A DNA stretch of 64,000 nt from Flavobacterium oreochromis (GCF_019565455.1 NZ_CP067377.1:1116001-1180000); one strand, 5' to 3'. Counted from the stretch's first letter, positions 40,148 to 49,934 are shown. Numbers and translations: made by a program. Notes: a model not told the origin generated them from the letters alone.

Positions 40148-42723
40148 TTAATTAACGAATAATTTAGTAGTTTTATATTCATTGTTAGTATTTATAACTT
40201 TACAAAGATACATTCCTTTTGATAATTCTTTTTAGATAGAGGAATAGAATTAAATCCTGCGTTTGTATTCACATCAAATTGGAGTACAATTTTTCCTAAT
40301 TGATCTAACACTTCTACTTTTGTGTTGCCAGTTTCGTTTGCTATAAACTGAATCGTCGCTTCGTTATTTACTGGATTAGGATAGATTGCAACCTCTGATG
40401 ATTCATCATTTATTAAAGCTCTTTCTTTTGAGAATCGAATATTTTCAAGAGTTAATTCTTTTATAACTTCCTGACCATTAGTTGTAGACATAATAAAAAC
40501 TATTGTTTTGACATCATTTAATTTTACAGTGCTAGAAGGATTAATCAAAGACGATATAGATAAATTAAATTCTCTCCAATTATCTGATAATCTCACAGTA
40601 GTATAAGGTTGACTTTCCCAGTTTGAGATACTAGCTTTTATAAAACGAATTTCTAAATTACCATTCCCTTTCGCTTTAAATTTAAAACTGTTATAGTCAG
40701 ATAAATCAACGGCTTTAAATCTTGGAGTCAAAGCACGATATACGCTTACATAATTAGTTACTTTAGCATTTAAGCTTACATTTCGTTCAATAGGAAACTC
40801 ATTACTTAAAACTTCATAGCTATTAGGTTTTATTTGATAATTTAAGATCGTTGTTCCTTTAGCAGAATTATCTAATCCCCATGGACCATCAGATAAAAAT
40901 AAATCGTCTGGTACAGGTGTGTTTTTACCTATTCTCATCCCTACATCAAATAGAGAGCCAATAGGATAATCATGTTGTACTAAAAACTTTTTATCCAAAT
41001 TAACATTTGTAGTAAAATTTTCAAAAGAAGAGGTTTCAGAAAGTCTTTTTCCACCATCAAAATCTACAGTTTGTAAACCAGAAGGATTGATGATGTCTAA
41101 ATATAGTTTTCCGTTAGAATATTTACCTTTTTTAACAAATACAGTAGGTGGATTAGATACATTATATTCTATAATTGTTTTTTGATTATTTATTAGTGTG
41201 AGTAACTCAGAACCTAATTTGTATAAATTATCTAGAGAGTTTGTCCAGATTTGAAAATTATAATAATCTGCATTTCGTTGATATTTATCTAGATTCCAAT
41301 GACTATCTATTGAAAAGTTATTTTCATTATTAGTTAATCTAGCGGCTAAGCTTATGGAGTATTCAATATTTCCATCAGCATTTTTTAAAATAGATCGAAT
41401 AAAATTTTGTTCATTTAATTGTATAGTGGAAACAGATAGAATTTCAGCACCCAATAAACGATCACAGATGTATTTAGTATGTTCGTAAACGCTATTATTT
41501 GTTTTGATTGCAATTATGCTTCCAATAGTTTTATTGTTTTTTATATAATCTACAGCATAAATATCTGTTGCGTTTGTAATTTGTGTTAAATCAAAAGGAG
41601 TTGATTCAATAACAACGTCCTCGTTAATTACTTGTAATGGTATAAAAGATTGGAGAGTAAAGTTAGCATTTTTACTTGCGTAACGTGCATTTTTTTCTAC
41701 TCTAGCAGCTTTGTTGCGATCAAAACTATAATTTGTTTTAACTCGGTTATAGTTACGTTTATTAATAATATCTCCTAATCTATTGTTACTTTCTAAACCA
41801 CCATTATTACCCCCTGAAGTTTCATCTACAACAGGACAAGAGCCAGTTCCAGAACAAGAAGGATCATCACAATCTACTAATCCATCACCATCATCGTCAA
41901 TGCCGTTTGAACAATTTTCTTGTAATACAGCAGCTGTAGGACAACGAGCTCCATCATTACTAGAACTGGATGGGCCAAAAGCAAATAAGTTAGAATTAAT
42001 TATGTTTGAACCTGTTAAGTTTTGTACAGCTCTTATAATATAAATAGTGCCAGTATCGTTTGATGAAACATAAAAGTTACCATCTACATCAAAATAGACT
42101 GCACCATAAGTATAATTTAATCCTGCCATGATAGGGACTTCACCTAAATTTTGTACAGCTCCAGTTGAAGGAGTAATCCTATATAAAATATTTGTACTTT
42201 TTTCTACAGTATATAAGTATCCATCAGCTGCATTAAAAGCCCAATCATAAACATTTATAGAAGCACTGAGTGGGTAAGAAGTGATATACTGTCCATAAGT
42301 AGCAGAATTAGGATTAATATCTATTTGATAGATAAAGCTGCCTATTTTTAAGAAATAAACTCCATCAGAACGAATGTCTCCAACAAATCTATTACCTATA
42401 GGTAATTCAGGTATATAATACGAAGTAGTTTGAAAATCAGCTCCTATTCTTACAATGGTATTTGCAGGAGTGCTTAAAGAGCCCCACATATAACCATCAG
42501 TAGGATTATATCCCGCCGCATTAATTGTACCAGGAGTAATATCAGTAGCAATTAAGGTTGCAGTACCTGATGCTAGATTTATGGCATATAAATCATTCAT
42601 TTGAAACAGGTAAGCATTATAATCACAATTAAAAGGCTGATTTTGACTAAATGAAGATAGATTAGCAAGGCTTAAAATAACTGCTAATCCATATTTTACT
42701 GATGATAAAACACTATTTTTCAT
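40148..42723 (-). CDS. Large T9SS-exported protein with propeller and CBM-like domains
   Basis: Signal peptide (1-26), a seven-bladed-propeller-like N-terminal domain (about 30-270; repeated DIxxDGVYFLKI, GYLYTVEKSTN units, DUF6923-like), a Ca-binding DxDxDG stretch (IDDDGDGLVDCDDPSC, about 280), a middle region of unknown fold, a carbohydrate-binding-like jelly-roll (about 690-800) and a T9SS type A signal (YPNPVNNEATIQF). The frame ends early at 40192 because of five A at 40229-40233; one more A continues to SKKELSKGMYLCKV and ends at 40148 with the expected KLFVN-type tail. It would be secreted through the T9SS to the cell surface. It sits 123 bp after the LytTR gene on the same strand. 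Confidence 0.78.
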
Positions 42724-42846
42724 AACCTTACTGTTTTAATTTGTTAGTAAAGTTAGAAATAAGATCAGTGATTAAATTTGATTTTTGTTTGTTGTATATA
42801 AAGTATAGATAAAATGTAATTATCTATAGATGAATATTTAATAATG

Positions 42847-43565
42847 TTAAAGTAAATTTAGTCTGTTCATTAATTCAGGTCTATTTGAACGACTAACAGG
42901 TATTACTTCTTTGCCTATAAGCACACTATTATCTTCTATATCTATTATCTTTTTACATTAATTATGAAAGAACGATGTACTTTTAGAAATAAATCATTTG
43001 GAAGCTTGTCTTCAATTTTTTTAAGTGTTGAGTGAACAGTATAGTTTTTGTTTTCTGTTTTAATTAATATATAATCACCTTTGGCTTCTATTAAGTTAAT
43101 GGATTGAAAATTAATTTTTATAAGTCGTCTATCAATGTTTATATAAAAGTCATTAGATTGATCTTGAATTTTAGTAGAGCTTTCAATTGAGGATATTATA
43201 TGATCTTGTGTTACTAATGAAGATTTTAATTTTTGAATAGCTTTATCAAAACGTGCTTGAGTTATAGGTTTTACAATATAGTCTACAATACAGTCGTATT
43301 CAAAAGCTTCTATTGCATAATTTTTATCAGAAGTAATTAAAATTATTTTTGGAGGATTTTTAACTGTTTGTATAAAATCAAAACCTGTAAAATCGGGCAT
43401 ATGAATATCAAGAAATATAAGATCGACTGAGTTTTGATTTAAATATTTCATTGCTTGAATTGCATTAGAAAATTCTTCAACTACATTAATTTCTGAATAA
43501 TTAGAAACCATTTGATAAATTATGGTTCTTGCTAAAGTTTCATCATCGACAATAATACAATTCAT
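42847..43565 (-). CDS. LytTR-family response regulator
   Basis: A two-domain DNA-binding regulator. The receiver (about 1-120) has acidic residues in VDDE, phosphoacceptor Asp53 (LIFLDIHMP) and the Thr/Lys pair (LITSD, IVKPI). The output domain (about 140-239) is LytTR (INFQSINLIEAKGDYILIKT, STLKKIEDKLP, FLKVHRSFIINV). As sequenced, a stop occurs at 42945; one extra A in the five at 42950-42954 gives KKIIDIEDNSVLIGKEVIPVSR and a natural end at 42847, 239 residues. The start at 43565 (MNCIIVDDE) is preferred to 43586. It is the last gene of the H-NOX operon and its likely transcriptional output. Confidence 0.85.
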
Positions 43566-43572
43566 TTTTATA

Positions 43573-43890
43573 TCATAATTGATCAATAAATTCTTGCATA
43601 GTCTTTAAAATAGCTTCAAATTCTATCTGTAAATTTGTTGATTTTTCCAATAAATTTTTCTCAAACTCTTCAGCAATATAATAACTTTTTTCCATTCCTA
43701 AAATAGAAATTTTGTGTTTAAGTTTATGAACAGATGAAGCTGCTTGTAGAAAGTTTTTAGTGTCTATATGATCTTTGTAAATACTAGTTTCTTCAGGAAA
43801 TTCTTCTTTTATAATCGTAATAATTTTTGCTCGAAAATCAGTATTATCTCCTGATAATTGTCTGATATAGTTTTCATTTGGATTTTCCAT
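43573..43890 (-). CDS. HPt phosphotransfer protein
   Basis: A 105-residue helical protein with the HPt histidine in a VHKLKHKISILGM motif (His55 from the ATG at 43890). HPt proteins pass phosphate between a receiver and another receiver in a phosphorelay. The start at 43890 (MENPNENYIRQLSG) is chosen because an upstream in-frame start would overlap the kinase gene by 56 bp. It lies between a kinase and a LytTR regulator and could link kinase and regulators of this operon. Confidence 0.82.
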   Translation of the reverse strand: MENPNENYIRQLSGDNTDFRAKIITIIKEEFPEETSIYKDHIDTKNFLQAASSVHKLKHKISILGMEKSYYIAEEFEKNLLEKSTNLQIEFEAILKTMQEFIDQL

Positions 43891-44923
43891 ATAATTTAGG
43901 TAAAGTAAAATAAAATGTTGCACCTTCATTTTCTTGGCTTTCTACCCAAATTGTACCATTATAAAATTGTACAATTTTTTTAACGATAGATAAACCTATA
44001 CCTGATGATTTGTTGTTACTTTCTAATTTTGTAAAAACATTAAAGATTTTATCAAAATATATTGGACTAATTCCTTTTCCATTATCTTTTACATAAAATA
44101 AATGATCTTCTTTTTTATTTTCATAACCTATTTCAATAGTACCGTTTTCTTTATTAATTGAATTTAAGGCATTTTCTATGAGATTTTGGAAAATTTGTTT
44201 GAATCGAATAGTATTTCCGTATATTTTTGGAAGGTTTTCAGATAAATGAACTTTTGTATTCAATGAAACATGAAAAGTTTTTAGAACTTCTTCACAGAGT
44301 ATATTAAAATCAACAAGTCTGTCACCCGTTTCTAGTTTATCAATAGTAGAATATTCTAAAATACCTTTGATTAACAAGTCCATTTTCTCTACATTAACTA
44401 ATACAGAATTGAGAGAATTTAAGCAATCATCTCCTATACGGTCTTTATTATCTTCAATAAACCAACTTACTAATGTATGTATATTTCGTAAAGGAGCTTT
44501 GAGATCATGAGAAACTACATGAGCATACTCATTTAATTCTTGATTTTGTTCTTCTAGATCTTTTAATAAGGCTTCTCTTTGTTTATTTATTGAAATAATT
44601 TCTATCGTTTGTTTTTTTAATTTTTCTACAAGGTCTTTTTCATTTTCTATTTCGTTTAGTGTAGATTTAATAGCCATTGAATTAATAATCTCTTCAAGGT
44701 TTTTATTAATCTCTTTTAAATTAATTGTTTCAAGTCTTAGTTTGTCATTCACTTCATATAATTCATCAGAGCTTATTTTCATAGCTCTTTGAGACATTTT
44801 TAATTGCTCATCATAATTATTATATGAGTCATTAATGGCATTAATAAAATCCTGATTTATTAATAACTCCGTACCCTCTTTTTTTAAATATTTATCTATT
44901 TGTCTACTCAGTAGAGAATTCAT
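43874..44923 (-). CDS. Histidine kinase with N-terminal coiled coil (second kinase)
   Basis: A 349-residue cytoplasmic histidine kinase. Residues about 1-130 are helical, with no PAS or membrane segment; then HisKA with the H-box YAHVVSHDLKAPLRN, and the HATPase domain with the N-box (FQNLIENALNSI), G1 (VKDNGKGI) and G2 (SSGIGLSIVKKI). It is closely similar to the kinase at 46050-47986 in the H-box and the following helix (IH-L-SW-EDN). Because it follows the FIST gene with a 1-bp overlap, that protein is the natural sensor partner, as in NosP/NahK pairs. Confidence 0.9.
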   Translation of the reverse strand: MNSLLSRQIDKYLKKEGTELLINQDFINAINDSYNNYDEQLKMSQRAMKISSDELYEVNDKLRLETINLKEINKNLEEIINSMAIKSTLNEIENEKDLVEKLKKQTIEIISINKQREALLKDLEEQNQELNEYAHVVSHDLKAPLRNIHTLVSWFIEDNKDRIGDDCLNSLNSVLVNVEKMDLLIKGILEYSTIDKLETGDRLVDFNILCEEVLKTFHVSLNTKVHLSENLPKIYGNTIRFKQIFQNLIENALNSINKENGTIEIGYENKKEDHLFYVKDNGKGISPIYFDKIFNVFTKLESNNKSSGIGLSIVKKIVQFYNGTIWVESQENEGATFYFTLPKLYGKSK

Positions 44924-46053
44924 TATTCACTTATTAAAGTTAAAGTCATTGTTTGATTGTGCAGCTCACAGTTTGAGTTTTTCCCAAAAGGAGCTATTTC
45001 TCCATAAGAATAAAAACCACTTATAAATGTTTGATTTCCAATTGTTTTTTTTACTTCTTCAATTTCTTCTTCGACTCTTTGATCCATTACTAATTTTCTA
45101 CCAATACAGCTTACTAGTAGAGCAAATTCTGGTTTATTAATCCTATTTTTCATTGCTTCTTGCGCGGCTTTTAGAGCTCCTTCAGAAAGTCCATCTACTG
45201 ATGTCATCATTAATTGGACTTTAGAGTTAATTGGTACATCACCAGCAAGAGTCATAGAATTATTATCTTCATTTATACTCAGTACCGTTCTTACTACGGC
45301 TTTTTCTTTGTTCTCTGCTTTTACATATAATGGATATAAAAGTGATGCTTTAGGTAATTCATTAGCTTTGTCTCCTAGATATTTTCTATAAAGTTCTAGA
45401 GCTGGTTTGTCATCTATTTCATACAATATGTTAGCTGTTGATTTTGTAATTAATCTTTCAGGACCAAATGTAATCCAGCCTCCATAACTAGCTACTGATA
45501 TATCTAATGTTTCTCCGTATAATCCAATTAAAATAACTTCTCCTGTTTTAGGGTTTTCTTTATAAGAAGCTAGAGTTTTTTGAAATTTATCATCATCACC
45601 ACAAATACCTCCTGAGATTGGAATATTAGATATTACAGATTCAATACCTGCTATCAATGAGCTACCATTAACGAAACTACCTTCCGAAATAACTAGTATG
45701 TGTTTAAGACCTTCTTTTGGTATTTTATTAGATAGTTCTTTTCCAAGAAGATAAGCATCTAAATTATAATCTTGAATGTTTTTATTTTTTATGATAAAAT
45801 GGGATTTTTCAAATTCTATAGCTGTTACATGAACTGTTTGGTCAAGAACTTTAGTATCAATAATTTCACCAGAAGTTGATCCAAAAACTAAATGTTCGTA
45901 AGGAAATTCTTCTCTAACTTTTTCAATAATTTCAGGAGTTTCTAGTAACAGCCTATTACCCAAAACCAAAACTAAAGGATGATTTAATTTTTGTTTATTC
46001 GTTTGATAATTCCATTCAAGGCCTTTTTCTAGAAATGCTTGTATTATTTTCAT
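44923..46053 (-). CDS. FIST-domain sensory protein (NosP-like)
   Basis: A 376-residue soluble protein with FIST_N (about 25-210; LVLVLGNR, GSTSGEI, ISGGICGDDDKFQKT) and FIST_C (about 220-370; SLLYPLYV, ALLVSCIGRK, ISGFYSYGEIAPFG, ELHNQTMTLTLI) domains. FIST proteins bind small ligands; one group, NosP, is a haem NO sensor that controls partner kinases. Several His are present, but I cannot tell a haem ligand from sequence alone. It overlaps the upstream kinase by 4 bp and the downstream kinase by 1 bp. Confidence 0.85.
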   Translation of the reverse strand: MKIIQAFLEKGLEWNYQTNKQKLNHPLVLVLGNRLLLETPEIIEKVREEFPYEHLVFGSTSGEIIDTKVLDQTVHVTAIEFEKSHFIIKNKNIQDYNLDAYLLGKELSNKIPKEGLKHILVISEGSFVNGSSLIAGIESVISNIPISGGICGDDDKFQKTLASYKENPKTGEVILIGLYGETLDISVASYGGWITFGPERLITKSTANILYEIDDKPALELYRKYLGDKANELPKASLLYPLYVKAENKEKAVVRTVLSINEDNNSMTLAGDVPINSKVQLMMTSVDGLSEGALKAAQEAMKNRINKPEFALLVSCIGRKLVMDQRVEEEIEEVKKTIGNQTFISGFYSYGEIAPFGKNSNCELHNQTMTLTLISE

Positions 46054-47986
46054 GTTATTTTTTTTGGAATTTTAATAAAAAAAGTGGTGCCTATATTTTC
46101 TTGGCTTTCAAGCCATATTTGACCTTTATAGTTTTCAATAATTTTTTTTACTATAGATAGCCCTATTCCTGTAGATTTCTCATGTTTTGTAAAGGATTGA
46201 AATATTGTGAAAATTTTTTCTTGATTTTCAGGAGCTATTCCAGGTCCATTATCACTTATACTAAATAAATGGCTATCATGGTTATCTTCATAATCTACTA
46301 TTACTTTTCCTAGAGGTTTGTCTATATACGTTACAGCATTACTAATTAGATTCTGAAATAATTGTTGCATTCTATATCTGTCAGCTGTAATAGTTGGTAG
46401 AGTACTTGCTATTATAACTTGAACATTTTCTGGAATATGTATTATTTGAATGGTATTCTGAACGATTTCATTTGTATCAACTTCTTCATATACACTTTCT
46501 AATGTATCTATTTTAGAATAGGTTAAAATTCCCTGTATTAAATGATCCATTTTTTCAACTTTGCTTTCAATCATTTCAAGATAGCTTAAAGTTTGCTCGC
46601 TGAATTCTTTTAAATTATCTTCTTTGATCCAAGAAATTAATGAATGAATGCTCCTAAGAGGTGATTTTAAATCGTGTGAAACTATTTGTGCATAGTCATT
46701 AAGTTGTTGATTTTGTTTTTTTAGTCTAAGTAGTAATCGTTCTTTTTGTAATTCAAGATTTTTTTGTTGAGTTATATCTAAATGAATACCTATTGAACCA
46801 ATTATGTTTCCTTTTGAGTCATAATTAGGTCCTCCACTAATTACCCAATATCTATCATCTCCATTTTTAGTTTTAGCCAGTACTTCATAAGAATCGGAGA
46901 TTCCTTTTTTCTCGCATTATTTTGATTAGCTAAGAGTGCTTTACTATTGTCATTTGCTAGTAATTGAGTGGCATTTTTACCTATTAATTCGTCTATAGTA
47001 TAACCACTCATATCGAGAAATGATTGATTTGAAAATAATATGCTGTCGTTATTATCTACTTCAAGTAGTCCTAAATTCATATTAGCAATTATACTACTGT
47101 ATTTTTCTTTTTCATACTTCAGAGCCTCTTGGTAGGATTTTTCATTACTAATATCTTCTTCTATAGCAAAAAATTTGATAATTTGTCCGTCGTTATTTTT
47201 TAGGGCTTGACCATGAATTCTGACCCAATATTTTGTTTTATTTTTCGTGTAATTTAATATTTCACAGTTAAATGGTTCACCAAGAGTTAATTGTTTTTTT
47301 AGATAAGCAATAGTATCTTTATTTGTTTCTTCACCTTGGAGGAATGAACCTGGTTTTTTTCCAATAACTTCTTGGTTGTTATATCCCGTAACTTTTTCAA
47401 AACTCTCATTTACCCATTCTATTTTTCCTTCTTTATCACAAATAATAACAGCGTTGAGGTTTACTCTTGCAATAGAAGATAAAACTTGAAGCTCTTCTTT
47501 GTCTTTTTCAAGTATTTTTTGTTGTTGATTGATTCTAAGTACTAATTCATTTAATTCTTGATTTTGAATTTCTTGATTTTTTAAAACATGTAATAGATCA
47601 ATTAACGGATCATTAAATGCAAAATCCTGAAATGTTAGATTGTTATCAACTACTTCTTTTACAGAATTAAACCACGGAGAACCTGTAAAAAGATAATATT
47701 TTCCATGTTGGTTTATTTGACCTCTAAGAATTACCTTTTTGTTATTTGTGTGTATTATAACTAATTGATCTAATGTTTGAATAAAATTATTCAGATCAAT
47801 ATTTTCAAAATGGGGTCTTTGGAAATTAAATGATTCTACAAAAAAAGTGTTTAATTCAATTCCAGGTAATAATTTATTTAATGTTTTTCCTAAGCTTATG
47901 ATTTTTAATTTGTCATCAATTAAAATGTGAAAAGGGAAAATTGAATTAAACTCCTCTACGTTAAAATTGAATTGAATATTATTCAT
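46050..47986 (-). pseudogene. HNOBA-PAS-PAS histidine kinase, frameshifted
   Basis: The N-terminus (about 1-155) resembles the HNOBA domain, the partner of H-NOX in soluble guanylate cyclase: FPFHILIDDKLKIISLGKTLNKLLPG, FQRPHF, LRGQINQHGKYYLFTGSPWF and DFAFNDPLIDLL. A coiled coil (about 155-190) and PAS domains follow (VNESFEKVTGYNNQEVIGK, SNQSFLDMSGYTIDELIGK, with a further one after), then HisKA with VSHDLKSPLR and HATPase. The frame breaks at six A at 46905-46910 (T on plus); one more A gives about 645 residues. It starts 4 bp after the H-NOX stop. It should be the kinase governed by H-NOX. Confidence 0.85.
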
Positions 47987-47990
47987 AATT

Positions 47991-48533
47991 CTACCAACTT
48001 ATATTAAAAATCTCGTGAGTATCTCCTTTATTACGGCTTTTGATAATTTTAATTTTGACAGGAGTTTTAAATAAAATACTTAATCCTTGAATTAAACCTT
48101 TTACAAAAGCTTGTAAACCTTCTCTTACGGAGAAGTAGTGTAAGTTAAGACTTTTTTCTGAAATATCAGAAACTTTAAACTCAGGAGGAGTTAAATTAGG
48201 ATAAATAAGCATCACCCTATTATGAAATAAGGGTAAATTAATTAAAAAATCTTTTAATGAAGTACCGCCAGATTCCATTAGTCCATGGTATTTTTCCTGA
48301 GTTGTTTTTAAAATCCACCATTCTCCAAAAGTTACAAAAATTTCATCAACTGTTGCATTTAATTCCTGAGCAGTTGTATTGGCTAATTTGTATGTTACAT
48401 CATCGTCATAGGACTGTCCACTTATAAAAAAATCATGATCAATACCGCTTTTATTTCGGATTTCATTCCATTTTTCTTCTCCAAAATTTGATATAATTAA
48501 ATCTTGAATAGCCTTGTTTACAATTCCATACAT
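47991..48533 (-). CDS. H-NOX haem NO-binding protein
   Basis: A 180-residue stand-alone H-NOX domain, which senses NO (or O2) through a haem. Key features are the proximal haem His104 (LFHNRVMLIYP), the conserved Pro116 (LTPPEF), and the YxSxR haem-propionate motif (Tyr133, Ser135, Arg137 in HYFSVREGL). The position matching the distal Tyr that stabilises O2 in Thermoanaerobacter H-NOX is Ala142 or Phe143 here, so NO selectivity is expected. It precedes the HNOBA-PAS kinase by 4 bp and follows a CheY-like gene by 10 bp. Confidence 0.93.
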   Translation of the reverse strand: MYGIVNKAIQDLIISNFGEEKWNEIRNKSGIDHDFFISGQSYDDDVTYKLANTTAQELNATVDEIFVTFGEWWILKTTQEKYHGLMESGGTSLKDFLINLPLFHNRVMLIYPNLTPPEFKVSDISEKSLNLHYFSVREGLQAFVKGLIQGLSILFKTPVKIKIIKSRNKGDTHEIFNISW

Positions 48534-48543
48534 AAAGATTAAA

Positions 48544-48957
48544 TTAGTGTAAAATTAATTCATTGAGACTCCAATACTCAAAAAGAGATTGAACCTTTTC
48601 AACATATTCTTCATATTTTAGAGGCTTAATGATATAGCCTGCTATTCCAATCTTGTAGCATTCCAACAAATCTTTGTGGTTACTAGATGTAGAGAGTATT
48701 ATTGAAGGGATATACCTTAATCTTTCATCTTCTTTTAATATTTTTAGAAATTCTATTCCGTTTAATTTTGGCATATTTAAATCTAATACAATTATATCTG
48801 GTAAAACTTCTTTATTTTTTAAGATGTCTAACGCTTCAACACCATTATTTGCTTCAATAACTTTATGAATTAGATTTAAAGATTTAATTACTCTATTAAA
48901 TTTCATAACCTCAATTTTATCATCTTCTAAAAGAAGAATGTTTAGCAATTTTTTCAT
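48544..48957 (-). CDS. CheY-like single-domain response regulator
   Basis: A 137-residue receiver domain with acidic residues EDD (11-13), phosphoacceptor Asp59 (IIVLDLNMP), Ser/Thr in ILSTSS and Lys in YIIKPLK. It has no output domain and resembles the Rcp1-like receivers. As the first gene of the H-NOX operon it may act as a phosphate sink or shuttle to the HPt protein. It starts downstream of a TTCGTCGA site. It is in the same phosphorelay by position only. Confidence 0.9.
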   Translation of the reverse strand: MKKLLNILLLEDDKIEVMKFNRVIKSLNLIHKVIEANNGVEALDILKNKEVLPDIIVLDLNMPKLNGIEFLKILKEDERLRYIPSIILSTSSNHKDLLECYKIGIAGYIIKPLKYEEYVEKVQSLFEYWSLNELILH

Positions 48958-49270
48958 CCCCCAAAAATTATTTAATAAAAACTATAGTAATAAACGATCA
49001 AAAATAATAATTTGATAAATTTTTATTCTTTTTATTTAGTTGACTGGCTACCATAAAAAGATTAATAACACAAATGTATCGACGAAGGTCAAAAATAGAT
49101 TGTCTTATCTTAAAATAAGAAATAGATATTTTATTTTGTAAAGGCTTGTTGTAAAAACGAAATATTCATTATTAAAAAGGTTTTATATTTTTTAATGATG
49201 AATATTTTAAAAATCAGGTAGTAAATTATTTACACTAAGAATACTAATTAGATAGTATTGGAAATCTATA
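48958..49270. other. Upstream region of the H-NOX operon
   Basis: About 310 bp without a gene. On the minus strand it holds CTTCGTCGA followed directly by TACATTTG (49087 to 49071), which matches the -7 promoter element; no -33 element lies at the usual distance. The rest is AT-rich and unassigned. Confidence 0.5.
49071..49087 (-). promoter_or_regulatory. Candidate regulator site abutting a -7 box
   Basis: On the minus strand TTCGTCGA (one mismatch from TTCGTCGAA) abuts TACATTTG. The arrangement would suit activation at a promoter with a weak -33 element. It is the third copy of the motif found at 29051 and 37872. Confidence 0.45.
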
Positions 49271-49897
49271 TTAATTATTCATATATTCTTCAAATTTTTC
49301 TAGGAATAACCCTACGTGATAACCATCTATTAATCCATGATGAACATGAATAGATAAAGGCATTGTTTTTTTATTGTCTTGATCTATTAATTTTCCAAAG
49401 GAAATTTTAGGACAGCTATCTGGATAGGAAAAACCTCTTGCATGAGATAGCGAAGTAAAATTAATCCAAGGAAGAGCAGAAAAGTGGATTAAATTCGTTT
49501 CTGAAAAATCGCGTGTAAAAAGACCAGAAGTATTTTGAATTCTTTCTATTTCTTTTTGAGCCATTTCATTAAAAACGTGTATATCTTCTTTGAATTCTAT
49601 CAATGAAAATCCAAATGTTTTATCAGAACGTATTACGGTAGTAGAAGCATTAATTTTATCATAACAATAAAGTTCTTTATCTATTATGCGATACCTGAAG
49701 TTTTCAATCGCGTTAACAGTTTTAAGTGTTTTATGTAGATAATATATGAAGAATGAAATACCTTGTTCTTTTGCTTTTTGATACGCTAAAGTGCAATCAA
49801 TGGTAACAGTTATACCATGAAAAGGCTCTTCCATTTGTGAAAAAAAATCAAAATGTTCTTTTCTATTCCAATTTTCGATATTTATTTTAGTTTTCAT
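49271..49897 (-). CDS. Chloramphenicol acetyltransferase-family protein
   Basis: A CAT-like acyltransferase (acetyl-CoA to an acceptor hydroxyl). The catalytic motif HHGLIDG (H-x3-DG) is near residue 190, and the N-terminus NIENWNRKEHFDFF and FSALPWINFTSLSHAR are typical. Length from the ATG at 49897 is 208 residues, normal for CAT; the upstream extension to 49999 overlaps the HAD gene and is less likely. Whether it acetylates chloramphenicol is unknown; many genomic homologues in Bacteroidota have other or unknown acceptors. It lies 37 bp after the HAD gene. Confidence 0.85.
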   Translation of the reverse strand: MKTKINIENWNRKEHFDFFSQMEEPFHGITVTIDCTLAYQKAKEQGISFFIYYLHKTLKTVNAIENFRYRIIDKELYCYDKINASTTVIRSDKTFGFSLIEFKEDIHVFNEMAQKEIERIQNTSGLFTRDFSETNLIHFSALPWINFTSLSHARGFSYPDSCPKISFGKLIDQDNKKTMPLSIHVHHGLIDGYHVGLFLEKFEEYMNN

Positions 49898-49934
49898 ATC
49901 TGTAACTTTTTTATGATGTGTATTACATAATTTT

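Noticed and set aside
42950..42954. A naturally truncated LytTR domain
   Set aside because: One added A yields a complete LytTR C-terminus with a normal stop at 42847.
49071..49095. Full -33/-7 promoter upstream of the H-NOX operon
   Set aside because: TTTTTG and TACATTTG are only 11 bp apart on the minus strand, too close for the Bacteroidota pattern; only the -7 box is reported.
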